Notes: generated from the sequence alone by a model not told the origin. A DNA stretch of 64,000 bases from an uncultured Christensenellaceae bacterium (GCA_910588545.1 CAJUOU010000002.1:190121-254120), one strand, 5' to 3'. Positions 1-8,679 are shown, counted from the stretch's first letter. Numbers and translations are program-made.

Positions 1-1461
1 ACCCGAACGCACCCTTTCACAACTAAACTTTTCGATATGATATAGAGGGTCTGGTATAAGATAAATACGAATATTTTCCCACACGGTTGCAAGTTCCTTT
101 TCAAACAAATTTAACGAAAACATTTTGCTGAAAATAATAGGATTCACAGTAAGTTTAACTGCCAAAATACTATCATCTTTAAATATTTCGTACAAATAAT
201 CACGTATACGCATAATAATATGCTCAGGCGAATGAACATAAGCATCTCCGCCGCAATAAGGACAAATTTGAAGCATTGTATCCATAACTCTGCTACGCAT
301 CTTTTTACGTGTAATTTGAACAAGTCCCAAATCGGTCATACCTACCAAAGTACATTTAAGCCTATCTTTTTTAAGTTCTTGTTCCAAAATTTTCAAAACT
401 TCGTCCTTATGTTCGTCATTATTCATATCGATAAAATCTACAATGATAATTCCGCCCAAATTTCTAAGTCTTATTTGTCTTGCAATTTCAATAGCAGCAA
501 TTTTATTGGTTATAAAAACCGTTTCCTCCAAGTTTTTATCCCCTACATATTTACCTGTATTGACATCGATAACCGTCAAAGCTTCCGTTTTGTCAATCAC
601 AAGATATGCACCGTTTGACAACATAACTTCCCTTTTTAAAAGTTTATCGATTTGCGGATTTAAGTTATAATGGTTTGTCAAAGTATCCGAGCCGTTATAA
701 ACTTCGAACATATCTTTTTTCTTACCGAAAACGTAAGAAAACTCTGACTCCAACATTTTGCATACACCCATATCGTTGACGATTATTTTATCGATATCCC
801 CCCGCATAAAGTCTCTTACCGCGCGTATTACAAGGTCTCCCTCGCTGTGAACTAACGAACATTTAGGACAAGTTAAATAATCTTTTTTGATTTTTTGCCA
901 TTTTTCATTAAGCTCTTGCATATTGGTAAGGATTTCCTCCTCGCTGCAAGTTTCAGCCTCTGTCCTTACAATATAACCACTCTTATCCGAACGATTTTTG
1001 CAAACCAAACTCTCTAATCTTGCCCGTTCGTCCTCGTTATCAATTTTCCTTGAAATAGCAATATAATCCACAAAAGGCTCCATAACGATAACTCTGCTTG
1101 GAAGCGAGATATTCATTGTTAGCCTTGGACCTTTTGTATCAAATTGTTCCTTTAACACTTGGCACATTATTATATCGCCGACTTTTAAAGGTAATTTGTC
1201 AGGTGCATTCGTTCCGTTATGAGATATCATTTTTCCGTCTACGCAAATATCTCCGCCATACAAAAAGCCGTTCTTTTCCAAACCGATATCAACAAAAACA
1301 GCTTGCATACCTTTTAGTACATTTACAACTTTTCCCTTATAAATGTTGCCTACCAATTTTTCAGAATTTGTTTTTTCAATCGCAAAATCAGTCAGGTTTC
1401 CGTTTTCCACAACGCAAACCCGTGTACCTGTAATATGAGTATCGATAATTAAATTTTTCAT
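1..1461 (-). CDS. rng: Ribonuclease G/E family protein (3' end outside window)
   Basis: This frame stays open for 487 codons from an ATG at 1461 to the left edge, so the C-terminus is cut off. The protein opens with the RNase E/G S1-like start (MKNLIIDTH, then KLVGNIYKGKVVNVLKGMQA and FVDIGLEKNGFL). Near the middle it carries TVIDVNTGKYVG and GGIIIVDFIDM, the metal-binding Asp motifs of the RNase E/G catalytic domain, followed by GLVQITRKK and a CPYCGG zinc-link-like Cys pair. The family cleaves single-stranded A/U-rich RNA in rRNA maturation and mRNA turnover. The ATG overlaps the stop of the upstream DUF2344 gene (ATGA), so translation is probably coupled. In many clostridia this radical SAM-DUF2344-rng block is followed by rplU and rpmA; those would lie outside the window. 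Confidence 0.93.
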   Translation of the reverse strand, partial: MKNLIIDTHITGTRVCVVENGNLTDFAIEKTNSEKLVGNIYKGKVVNVLKGMQAVFVDIGLEKNGFLYGGDICVDGKMISHNGTNAPDKLPLKVGDIIMCQVLKEQFDTKGPRLTMNISLPSRVIVMEPFVDYIAISRKIDNEDERARLESLVCKNRSDKSGYIVRTEAETCSEEEILTNMQELNEKWQKIKKDYLTCPKCSLVHSEGDLVIRAVRDFMRGDIDKIIVNDMGVCKMLESEFSYVFGKKKDMFEVYNGSDTLTNHYNLNPQIDKLLKREVMLSNGAYLVIDKTEALTVIDVNTGKYVGDKNLEETVFITNKIAAIEIARQIRLRNLGGIIIVDFIDMNNDEHKDEVLKILEQELKKDRLKCTLVGMTDLGLVQITRKKMRSRVMDTMLQICPYCGGDAYVHSPEHIIMRIRDYLYEIFKDDSILAVKLTVNPIIFSKMFSLNLFEKELATVWENIRIYLIPDPLYHIEKFSCERVRSG

Positions 1462-2120
1462 TTGATATACTCCTGCAAAAACTCTTCTGCTGTCAAAATT
1501 TTATCATTATTTATTACTAATTGCTTAGTACGTACTATATCAAACGCTTTTTGTGACAAAGCCAATTTATCACATATTGCTGAAACAACTCTATCCGGTC
1601 TTAAATTAGGGTTACCTGTAGCAATAATCATAACTAACCCTTTATTATACACTTTTAAGCTGTGAATAAGAGGTGCAATATCCTGCTCTTTTTCCGTACC
1701 TTTAAAATCGTATTTGATTAACCAACATTTTTCGTTTTGAAAATTTTCGATTTCTTTTTTATACTGCAAAAAATTACCTTTGACCAGGTATTCGCAATAA
1801 TTTACATTCTTAGCAAAGTTAGGATTTTTTATACAGTCATAACATTTTACGGCAAGCATACCGCTAGGTATATTGTTGTTAAAAGCATTTAAAACTTGCT
1901 CCGCCGACATATCATCATTTGCAATCACAAAAAATTCCTGCTCGCTTTCCACCCCTAAAGGTAACGGATGGGAAGTATATGTAACGGGATGAGGATTAAA
2001 CCCTTCGGACAACTTGACATTTATGTTTGCCCTAATCAATGTACGTTGTAAAACACGCATACTATCTATGTGGGAAACATAGCTGATATTTCCTTTTTTA
2101 ATGTGCTCGATTACTTTCAT
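1458..2120 (-). CDS. DUF2344 / TIGR03936 radical SAM-linked protein
   Basis: A 220-residue protein starting MKVIEHIKKGNISYVSHIDSMR. It matches the TIGR03936 family (DUF2344), seen by the SHIDSMRVLQR and GFNPHPVTY motifs. I chose the ATG at 2120, which overlaps the TGA of the upstream radical SAM gene (ATGA), over an in-frame start 14 codons further upstream that would lie inside that gene. Members of this family are nearly always encoded next to, or fused to, the TIGR03960 radical SAM protein, as here. The biochemical role is not established. Its own TGA overlaps the rng start in the same way, so the three genes look like one translationally coupled operon possibly concerned with RNA or ribosome maturation (inference from neighbours only). 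Confidence 0.88.
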   Translation of the reverse strand: MKVIEHIKKGNISYVSHIDSMRVLQRTLIRANINVKLSEGFNPHPVTYTSHPLPLGVESEQEFFVIANDDMSAEQVLNAFNNNIPSGMLAVKCYDCIKNPNFAKNVNYCEYLVKGNFLQYKKEIENFQNEKCWLIKYDFKGTEKEQDIAPLIHSLKVYNKGLVMIIATGNPNLRPDRVVSAICDKLALSQKAFDIVRTKQLVINNDKILTAEEFLQEYIK

Positions 2121-3910
2121 GAATAGCACCGTCCCAATTTGTTTGCCCCGCAACCGGTACACGAGTTTTTACCGCAAGCCTTTGTCGCAACTCCGTCGTA
2201 TGCCTTATGCCTTTCGCTAAGCAAATATTTTTTTGTTACCCCGTGTTCGACAAAATCCCAAGGAAGTATTTCGTCCTCTTCCCATTCACGAGTGTAATCA
2301 CTCATATTTATTCCCGCATTATCAAAAGCTTGTTTCCATTTGTCAAAATCAAACCTTTCGCTCCAACCATCAAACTTACAACCCAAAACATACGCTTGCT
2401 CAATGACATCAAGCAATCTCCTATCCCCGCGTGAAAAAACCGCTTCGATTATACTGCTATCCGCACTATGCCAATTATAACGTACATTTTTTATATGAAG
2501 ATTATCAATCAAGAACCTCTGTTTTGCAAGCATTTCTTGCTCATCGATTTGCCTTTCCCACTGAAAAGGTGTAAGCGGTTTTGGTATAAAAACACTTGTG
2601 GAAACTGTAATTTGAACAGGACGTTTGCTTTTGCCGTAAACTTTTGCCATATCTTTAATAAGAAAAACAATATCGACTATACCTTGCAAATCTTCAATAG
2701 TTTCCGTAGGCAAGCCAATCATAAAGTATAGTTTAAAACCTGTATAACCGTACTCCAATGCACTTTTTATTGTATTTTTTATATTTTCTTCCGTAATGTT
2801 TTTATTTATTACATTACGCAACCTTTGACTTCCTGCTTCAGGTGCAAAAGTAAGCGAGCCAAGTCTGCCACTGCCCATATATTCCGACTTATAACTGTCA
2901 AGCCTTAATGACGGCATGGCAAGTCGAACATTACCATTGCAAACATCCGCTTTAAGTCCGCAAATCAACTCATGCAACGATTCATAATCACTTGTCGACA
3001 GACTTGATAAGGAAAGTTCACTATACCCTGTACTATCCACTAGCTGCTTACCTTGCTCCAACAAAGTTTGCAATCTTCTGCTTCTAATTGGGCGATAATA
3101 AAAACACGCTTGACAAAATCTACAACCGTTATTGCAACCTCTGTAAAGTTCCAACACCGCTCTGTCGTGTGTAATCTCAATATTAGGTACAAGTATTTTT
3201 GTAGGGAAATATTCCTTATCCAAATCTTGTACAACTGCCTTTTTTACACAGCCCGTAAATCCTGTAATTTTACCATCTATTACTACAGGATATGTTTTAG
3301 ACGGAATGTACACCCCGTCTAAACAAGCGGCTTTTTCCAAAAACGCACTTTTTGAAATCCCCTGCTTTTTACACTCGTCATAAAGAAGAGTAAATTCTTT
3401 CAAATTCTTTTCCCCTTCTCCAATCATTATCGCATCGAATATCTCCGCAAAAGGCTCGGGATTTACCACACATGGTCCGCCTGCAATCAATAGCGGATAA
3501 TTGCCATTTTGTCTATCCTTTGCCCTAAAAGGTATGCCTGCCAAATCCAACATATACAAAACATTTGTATATAAAAGTTCGTAACCGATTGACATTCCTA
3601 CGATATCGAACTCCGATAATGGTTTTCCGCTGTCAACAGAAAAAAGCGGGATATTGTTCGCTTTTAATTGTTCCCCCATATCCACAAAAGGTGCAAAACA
3701 ACGCTCACAAACTATATCCTGCATATCATTTAATAAATGGTACAATATCCTTACGCCGATATTACTCATACCGATTTCGTAAATTTCCGGAAAACATAAA
3801 CACAACCTTGTTGAGCAAGGTTTGTTCATATCCGGCATATTAAATTCTCCACCGACATAGCGTGCGGGTTTTTCCACCTTTAAAAGTATCTCTTTAAGTT
3901 TATTATCCAT
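2117..3910 (-). CDS. B12-binding-like radical SAM protein, TIGR03960 family
   Basis: A 597-residue radical SAM protein. The N-terminal ~200 residues have a B12-binding-like fold (GMSNIGVRILYHLLND; DIVGMSIGYELLYTNVLYML; IAGGPCVVNPEPFAEIFDA). The radical SAM core follows with the 4Fe-4S Cys triad in LYRGCNNGCRFCQACFYYRP (CxxxCxxC, about residues 258-265) and later TFAPEAGS and GFKLYFMIGLPTET. The C-terminus ends in a Cys cluster (CGKNSCTGCGANKLGRC). This is the TIGR03960 family, whose substrate is unknown. No strong Shine-Dalgarno sequence is visible before the ATG at 3910, so the start is less certain than the identity. It is the first gene of the coupled set with DUF2344 and rng. Confidence 0.92.
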   Translation of the reverse strand: MDNKLKEILLKVEKPARYVGGEFNMPDMNKPCSTRLCLCFPEIYEIGMSNIGVRILYHLLNDMQDIVCERCFAPFVDMGEQLKANNIPLFSVDSGKPLSEFDIVGMSIGYELLYTNVLYMLDLAGIPFRAKDRQNGNYPLLIAGGPCVVNPEPFAEIFDAIMIGEGEKNLKEFTLLYDECKKQGISKSAFLEKAACLDGVYIPSKTYPVVIDGKITGFTGCVKKAVVQDLDKEYFPTKILVPNIEITHDRAVLELYRGCNNGCRFCQACFYYRPIRSRRLQTLLEQGKQLVDSTGYSELSLSSLSTSDYESLHELICGLKADVCNGNVRLAMPSLRLDSYKSEYMGSGRLGSLTFAPEAGSQRLRNVINKNITEENIKNTIKSALEYGYTGFKLYFMIGLPTETIEDLQGIVDIVFLIKDMAKVYGKSKRPVQITVSTSVFIPKPLTPFQWERQIDEQEMLAKQRFLIDNLHIKNVRYNWHSADSSIIEAVFSRGDRRLLDVIEQAYVLGCKFDGWSERFDFDKWKQAFDNAGINMSDYTREWEEDEILPWDFVEHGVTKKYLLSERHKAYDGVATKACGKNSCTGCGANKLGRCYS

Positions 3911-3925
3911 ACTGCAAAATGATTA

Positions 3926-3948
3926 AATACCGATTGAAAATCGGTATT
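3926..3948 (-). terminator. Inverted repeat downstream of glucokinase, possible terminator
   Basis: A perfect 10-bp stem (AATACCGATT / AATCGGTATT) with a 3-nt loop lies between the glucokinase stop and the radical SAM start. There is no clear T-run on the minus strand, so termination is uncertain. Confidence 0.4.
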
Positions 3949-3958
3949 AACGTTAAAA

Positions 3959-4903
3959 TTACATTACCAAAGCAGCCGCACCGATTATACCTGCGCTATT
4001 ACCAAGGCTTGCTTGAACAACCTCGATATAAGGCAACATACCGCTTAGTTCCAAACTTTCATTAAGCTTTTGTCTTAACGGCTCCATTACATTTTTCCCC
4101 TCGTGAGAAATGCCTCCGCCTATTATAAACATTTCAGGATGCAAAATGTATCCTAAATTCAAAAGCCCTTCGGTCAAATAATGTATGTACTGTTCGCAAA
4201 CCTCTTTGCCCGCTTGGTCGCCCGCATCCATTGCCAAAAATGCAGTTCTGCCGTCAACTCCGCCGTTTTCATTTGCGATTTTGTGCATAATGCTATTTGC
4301 ATTTTCCGCCATAGCATGCTTAGTTTGATTGATAAGACCTGTTGCGGATGCATATCTTTCCCAACATCCAAGCCTTCCGCAATTACATTTTTCGCCGTCT
4401 ATACGGATAATTTGATGTCCTACTTCGCCGCCTGCTCCACCGTTGCCCTCGTAAAGTTTTCCGTCAATGATAATACCTCCGCCGATACCTGTACCCAATG
4501 TTACCATTACCACATTTTCGTGACCTTTACCCGCACCGAATCTTTGTTCGCCAAGTGCTGCCATATTTGCATCGTTACCAACAGCAATAGGAACATTAAA
4601 ATATTGCGACATTTCTGCCACCAAATTTTCGTTTTTGCAACCGATATTTACAGCGGAAACAATCATACCCTTTTTGCTGTCAACAGTACCGGGAATCCCA
4701 ATACCGATACCGCCCAAATCGATAAGAGAATAACCACCCTCCGCAATCAACTCGTTTATCATATCAGCCGTTCTTGCGAACATACTTTTAAAACCTTTTT
4801 CTTGTTCTGTTGCAAATGCTTTGGATAGCAAAATTTTACCGTCACTGCTTACAAGCCCTATTTTAATGCTCATTCCGCCGACATCTACACCTACATAAAT
4901 CAT
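3959..4903 (-). CDS. glcK: ROK-family glucokinase
   Basis: A 314-residue ROK sugar kinase, predicted to phosphorylate glucose with ATP. The N-terminus shows the ATP phosphate-binding loop (VGVDVGGMSIKIGLV). Mid-protein there is GNDANMAALGE and the catalytic-region VTLGTGIGGGIIIDGKLYEG, then GGAGGEVGHQ and the ROK zinc signature CNCGRLGCWERYAS. Near the C-terminus is FIIGGGISHEG. The ATG at 4903 was preferred to one four codons upstream because GAGGTG sits 7 nt in front of it. It appears monocistronic with its own promoter (4947-4975). Related ROK kinases act on N-acetylglucosamine or mannose, and given the glycosidases in the window a wider substrate range is possible. Confidence 0.9.
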   Translation of the reverse strand: MIYVGVDVGGMSIKIGLVSSDGKILLSKAFATEQEKGFKSMFARTADMINELIAEGGYSLIDLGGIGIGIPGTVDSKKGMIVSAVNIGCKNENLVAEMSQYFNVPIAVGNDANMAALGEQRFGAGKGHENVVMVTLGTGIGGGIIIDGKLYEGNGGAGGEVGHQIIRIDGEKCNCGRLGCWERYASATGLINQTKHAMAENANSIMHKIANENGGVDGRTAFLAMDAGDQAGKEVCEQYIHYLTEGLLNLGYILHPEMFIIGGGISHEGKNVMEPLRQKLNESLELSGMLPYIEVVQASLGNSAGIIGAAALVM

Positions 4904-4946
4904 AAGACACCTCAAAATTTAATCTATAGATAATTTTTACAAAGAT

Positions 4947-4975
4947 AGTATAACATATATAAATTTAATTTTCAA
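4947..4975 (-). promoter_or_regulatory. Sigma-A-type promoter for glucokinase
   Basis: On the minus strand TTGAAA (4975-4970), a 17-bp spacer and TATACT (4952-4947), with a TG one base before the -10 box. It lies about 45 bp before the glcK ATG. Confidence 0.6.
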
Positions 4976-5054
4976 GTATTATTAATAAAATATTAAAACT
5001 ATCGGCAATGTTTTGATTTTATATCTTTCAAACAATATCGAATACAATAAAAAA

Positions 5055-5082
5055 CGGCTAAAAAGCAAACCGCTCATAGCCT
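5055..5082 (-). terminator. Rho-independent terminator after the SpoIVFB-like gene
   Basis: On the minus strand a GGCTA...TAGCC stem with an inner AGC/GCT pairing is followed by GTTTTTTATT. It lies just past the stop of the protease gene. Confidence 0.6.
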
Positions 5083-5109
5083 TATAATTAAGTTGATATA
5101 TTTTGAATA

Positions 5110-5943
5110 CTAAATCAACACTTCTCGCAAAGTCAATTTATGGTCGAATTTTTCCATAATGCCGTTTAACCTGTCCTCATCGATTACAGATAAGTCTTGC
5201 CCTTTTTCATCCACAACGATAAATGTAGTAAGATAATCTCTGTTGAGGTATCTGAACAGCTCGAAAACTTTGGTTTCGCAACTTATATAAACATCTCTTG
5301 CCAAAACACCTTTTTTATAATTTTTCACAAATGATAACCTACCTGCAATACAACTATATTCTTCCTTTTGCCCGCCGAAAATCGCCCCTATTAACAAAAA
5401 TACCCCAATATTTATAATAGAAATATTCATAGTTACAAATAGCGTTCCTATGCCCGCAGCAATAATAAGTCCGCTTAAAACTATCCCTATAATTTTAAGA
5501 ATTTTAAGTGCTTTTATTTTATCTTTACACAAGCTCAAGACTACCCTTGAGCCGTCCAGAGGAAAACAAGGGAGCAAATTAAAACACATTAGTGTAAGAT
5601 TGCTGTTTAAAAAATCTTGAGTATAGGCATAGGATACAGGCAACAACCACCATACGGCGACAGTTAGCAGTGCTAAAATTCCATTGCAAAGAGGTCCTGC
5701 AAGTGCTATTGCTATTCCTTCCTTGCGATTAAATTTTTCACCGCCGTAAATCATCGCCCCATAAGGCATTAAAACTATTTTAGCCATTTGATACCCATAT
5801 TTTTTGCCTGCTATGCTGTGTGCTATCTCGTGTAGCAACACGGTCACAAAACAGCTAAAAAACATCCAAGCTTTGCCTATTACGATATAGTATAGGCAAA
5901 GACAAAAATACAATGGGTGTATTGTTAATTTGTAACCGAACAA
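5110..5943 (-). CDS. spoIVFB: Site-2 protease, M50 family, SpoIVFB-like
   Basis: A 277-residue polytopic membrane metalloprotease. Zinc-binding HEIAHS (HExxH, about residues 39-43) is followed about 90 residues later by the second M50 motif NLLPCFPLDGSRV. The early MFGYKLTIHPLYF segment is the usual start of SpoIVFB-like proteins. After the membrane domain, the C-terminal ~70 residues (DVYISCETKVFELFRYL and FIVVDEKGQ) look like a degenerate CBS region, as in SpoIVFB, which cleaves pro-sigma-K during sporulation in Bacillus. The start is TTG at 5943, 3 bp after the stop of the preceding small gene, with only a weak ribosome binding site, suggesting translational coupling. Position next to min genes and upstream of the rng block fits B. 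subtilis synteny. The substrate here is inferred. Confidence 0.85.
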   Translation of the reverse strand: MFGYKLTIHPLYFCLCLYYIVIGKAWMFFSCFVTVLLHEIAHSIAGKKYGYQMAKIVLMPYGAMIYGGEKFNRKEGIAIALAGPLCNGILALLTVAVWWLLPVSYAYTQDFLNSNLTLMCFNLLPCFPLDGSRVVLSLCKDKIKALKILKIIGIVLSGLIIAAGIGTLFVTMNISIINIGVFLLIGAIFGGQKEEYSCIAGRLSFVKNYKKGVLARDVYISCETKVFELFRYLNRDYLTTFIVVDEKGQDLSVIDEDRLNGIMEKFDHKLTLREVLI

Positions 5944-5946
5944 ATT

Positions 5947-6198
5947 TTATCTACCGAATATATTCAAAAAAGTTTGCGCCAAGTTGCCGCTACTAGCAAG
6001 AGTAATAACACTTGAGATAAGCATAATCACTGCAAATGCAGCACCGAAAATAGCAGCGGTATAAGCAACATCTAAGGCTTTTTTGCCGTCAAAACCTTTC
6101 AAACCTTTTAACTTTTTAGGTCTTCTGCCAAGTTCGACTGTAATATTTTCGTTTGGATAGTTATTGCACTCAACTTTTTCGTAATCGTCATATTTCAT
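5947..6198 (-). CDS. Small single-pass membrane protein of unknown function
   Basis: I do not recognise the family. The 83-residue product (from the ATG at 6198; GGAGAG lies 8 nt upstream) has a charged N-terminal half with a basic stretch (LGRRPKKLKGLKGFDGKK) followed by one hydrophobic helix (TAAIFGAAFAVIMLISSVI). It directly precedes the SpoIVFB-like protease (TAA, 3 bp, TTG), where B. subtilis has spoIVFA, which is also a single-pass protein. However, it is far shorter than SpoIVFA and has no LytM/M23 domain. An in-frame ATG three codons upstream (6207) is possible. Confidence 0.7.
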   Translation of the reverse strand: MKYDDYEKVECNNYPNENITVELGRRPKKLKGLKGFDGKKALDVAYTAAIFGAAFAVIMLISSVITLASSGNLAQTFLNIFGR

Positions 6199-6334
6199 AA
6201 AACACACTCTCCAATTAGTTTACTAAGATAACTTATGCAAGCATTTTTTGTTTTATTCCAATATCCGAATTTTTTTGTTGATTAAATTTATTTGAATTGT
6301 TTAAAAATAATGTTATATCTATATTACTTATTAT

Positions 6335-6586
6335 TTATTGTACATTAGCTTTTATGCCGTCCGCCAAAGCGTCGAAACTTATCAAAATTTTTCCGTTGTT
6401 TTGAACTTCTATCCTCAAATCGCTGTTAGCAGCTTTAATATTCATATAGCCCGAAATTACTTTTAGTATTTCTTTTTTCAAAGAATCTTCAATCATAATA
6501 GGCATTTGCAATTTATCTTTTTTTAAAATTTGAGATAATCTTTCCGAACTTATCGAATATCCCGTTTTGTAATTTTGATTAAACAT
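6335..6586 (-). CDS. minE: Cell division topological specificity factor MinE
   Basis: An 83-residue MinE homologue: SSERLSQILKKDKLQMPIMI matches the conserved SAxRLxxILxxDRxxxxP core, followed by the amphipathic segment LKKEILKVISGYMNI and the beta strand LRIEVQNNGKILISFDA. MinE binds membrane-bound MinD, stimulates its ATPase and drives pole-to-pole oscillation or topological restriction of division-site inhibition. The start is well supported (GGAG 5 nt before the ATG), and it lies 11 bp behind minD. No minC is seen in the cluster. Confidence 0.85.
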   Translation of the reverse strand: MFNQNYKTGYSISSERLSQILKKDKLQMPIMIEDSLKKEILKVISGYMNIKAANSDLRIEVQNNGKILISFDALADGIKANVQ

Positions 6587-6597
6587 GCTTACTCCGC

Positions 6598-7389
6598 TTA
6601 TGCTCTTTTTAGCATCATTTTTAATTTACCCACCATTCCGCGATACTGTGCGGTAGGGTCATAAAGTCTGCGTCTGCCTGTGATAAAGTTATCCGCTACA
6701 CACTCAAAAGAACGCATAGCAAGGCATTCCCCTCGTCCTATCTTTCCAAGCTCCGAAAAAATATGAATCTTGTCATCTTCGGGTATAACACCGATAGGCG
6801 AAACACCTAAAAGTTTAGATATTTCCAAAACAGACATCATTTCGCCATTTATAATCATATCGCCTCTGATCCTGTTTACAATCAAATTGATACCGTTCAG
6901 CTTGTAATTATGCAAAATACTTATTACTTTATCCGCATCTCGAAGTGAGGAAACATTTGGGGTTGCGACCACCAACGCTTCGGTACTTGGGCTAACCGCT
7001 CTATGAAAGCCTTTGTCAATACCCGCAGGGCTATCAATAAAGATAAAATCAAAACCGTCACTCAATTTTGTAATAAGCCCTCTAAAATCTTTCATACTTA
7101 TGCTATCGCTGTTGTAAGCATTTTGTGACGGCAAAACATACATATTAGGTATATCCGGACTTGAAACCAATGCTTGTTTTATCCTACATCGTCCGCTTAT
7201 TACATCTGCCATATCGTAAACAACCTTGTCATCTATCCCCACAAGTACATCCAAGTTGTTAAGTCCTATATCTCCGTCTATTAAAAGCACCCTTTTACCG
7301 CGAAAAGCAAGCATAGCTCCTATACTTGCCGTACACGTCGTTTTGCCTACCCCGCCTTTGCCGGAGGTTACTACAATTACCCTTGCCAT
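6598..7389 (-). CDS. minD: Septum site-determining ATPase MinD
   Basis: A 263-residue MinD/ParA-type ATPase. It begins MARVIVVTSGKGGVGKTT, the deviant Walker A motif with the signature lysine, followed by LLIDGDIGLNNLDVLVG, FIFIDSPAGID (Walker B region) and VVATPNVSSLRDADK. The C-terminus (GMVGKLKMMLKRA) is amphipathic and basic and fits the MinD membrane-targeting helix. The ATG at 7389 is preferred to the GTG two codons upstream because that GTG lies inside the Shine-Dalgarno GAGGTG. It is co-transcribed with minE. MinD normally recruits MinC to block FtsZ, and MinC is absent here. Confidence 0.93.
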   Translation of the reverse strand: MARVIVVTSGKGGVGKTTCTASIGAMLAFRGKRVLLIDGDIGLNNLDVLVGIDDKVVYDMADVISGRCRIKQALVSSPDIPNMYVLPSQNAYNSDSISMKDFRGLITKLSDGFDFIFIDSPAGIDKGFHRAVSPSTEALVVATPNVSSLRDADKVISILHNYKLNGINLIVNRIRGDMIINGEMMSVLEISKLLGVSPIGVIPEDDKIHIFSELGKIGRGECLAMRSFECVADNFITGRRRLYDPTAQYRGMVGKLKMMLKRA

Positions 7390-7421
7390 AAGCACCTCTA
7401 TTTTATAAATACTACTTTGTC

Positions 7422-7450
7422 ATTATACAATAAATATAACTTCTTGTTTT
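7422..7450 (-). promoter_or_regulatory. Candidate promoter for minDE
   Basis: A perfect -10 box TATAAT lies on the minus strand at 7427-7422, 33 bp before the minD ATG, but the -35 at the standard distance (AAAACA) is weak. A TTGACA further upstream on the same strand has a poor -10. Between this and the terminator at 7628 nothing else is seen. Confidence 0.4.
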
Positions 7451-7627
7451 AATATTTTTTGCAGTTTATTTTCCGTTTATGTTATCTATTGTCAATTTTT
7501 TTTAATAGTCTACACAAATCAGCCTATTAATAATAATCGTGTAATTTTACTTTTTATTAAGTAATTATGAATAATATTCTCATTAATACTAAAGATTACA
7601 TAATAATATACGCAGTAAAATCAAAAA

Positions 7628-7648
7628 ACACCCCGATTTTCGGAGTGT
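7628..7648 (-). terminator. Bidirectional-looking terminator after the MreB-like gene
   Basis: Stem ACACCCCGA / TCGGAGTGT (one mismatch), loop TTT, flanked by A6 on the left and T-rich sequence on the right. It ends the maf/mreB-like transcript on the minus strand. Confidence 0.75.
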
Positions 7649-7674
7649 TTTTTATTGATTTTATTTTTTATAAA

Positions 7675-8679
7675 TTAATTCAAATTATCTATGCTTAACA
7701 TTCTTGAAAGCTTGCCTTTGTCATAAAAGAATTTGCTTCCGCCCTCTGCAACCGCAAACTCCGGCTCATCCAAAATTTTTATATCCAAAAACAATCTGTC
7801 TTTTAAATAGTTTGCAAGCCCCGACAACTTACTTGTGCCGCCTGCCAAATACAAACCGTTTTGTTCGATAATGTAAAGATAAGTTTTTGGAATCATCATA
7901 CAAACGGATGCAACAACTTCTACAATTTTATCTATTGTACTTTGCACAAGAGGTCTTAGTTCCGTTGCGGTTATTTTTACCTCGTTTTTAGTGTTTTGTA
8001 GCACTGTTTTACCTTTGATTGTAATTGTAGAAAGGTCATTTTCTTCCAATGTAGCTAGTCCTAATTTAATATCTTCGCTGCTGCCTTTGCTAATTATCAA
8101 TTTGTATTTATCACTAATATAATCCACTATTGCATAATCGATATCGTCTCCGCCGACATTTATCGAGCAACCGTTTACAATACCATCGTCGGTAACAACT
8201 GCTATCTCGGTATTGCTACTGCCGATATTTACCAACAACATAACTTTATCGTTATTAATAGCTTTTATGGAAAGTGGAGATTCCACTATAACAACCTCTT
8301 TTACTCCTGCTTTATAAAAGGATTCCTCTATCATGCGTTTTTCTATATTGGTAAGTCCGCAAGAAACATTTGCAATAACGCTCACATAGTTTTTTAAAAA
8401 TTTCTTAGGAGTCAATCTGTTTATAAAAGTTTTTAACAAATATACAAATGCAACCTCATTATCCACCACACCGTTTTTGATAGGATAGATTAATTGTGCA
8501 TTATTACTTGCGTTTCTGTAATATGTAAGTGCTTCCACTCCGCAAGCTACATTTTCAAATTTACTATTTAAATTGGCAGTTGCGACTACACAAGGCTCAT
8601 TTAGTAAAATGTGCGACTCCATACCTGCAATCACAATATTTTTACTACCGATATCCACACTTAAACAAATCTTATTCAT
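7675..8679 (-). CDS. Divergent MreB/actin-like rod-shape protein
   Basis: A 334-residue actin-superfamily protein. The MreB pattern is recognisable throughout: phosphate-1 (SVDIGSKNIVIAG, near residue 10), connect region (LIYPIKNGVVDNEVAF), LTNIEKRMIEESFYKAGVKEV, phosphate-2 (LVNIGSSNTEIAVV, near 149-163), INVGGDDIDYAIVDYI and the adenosine motif LYLAGGTSKLSGLANYL. It departs from MreB consensus at key places: the phosphate-2 Asp (VDIGGGT) is Asn151, the glycine run is replaced by serines, and the IEEPMAAA loop reads VESPLSIK. ATP hydrolysis may therefore be altered or lost. mreC and mreD do not follow. It overlaps maf by ATGA, so the two are probably coupled. It could be a regulatory paralogue of a standard MreB elsewhere. 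Confidence 0.8.
   Translation of the reverse strand: MNKICLSVDIGSKNIVIAGMESHILLNEPCVVATANLNSKFENVACGVEALTYYRNASNNAQLIYPIKNGVVDNEVAFVYLLKTFINRLTPKKFLKNYVSVIANVSCGLTNIEKRMIEESFYKAGVKEVVIVESPLSIKAINNDKVMLLVNIGSSNTEIAVVTDDGIVNGCSINVGGDDIDYAIVDYISDKYKLIISKGSSEDIKLGLATLEENDLSTITIKGKTVLQNTKNEVKITATELRPLVQSTIDKIVEVVASVCMMIPKTYLYIIEQNGLYLAGGTSKLSGLANYLKDRLFLDIKILDEPEFAVAEGGSKFFYDKGKLSRMLSIDNLN

Noticed and set aside
4181..4828. 215-codon plus-strand ORF
   Set aside because: Opposite the glucokinase gene, Cys/His/Phe-rich shadow composition, no start signal.
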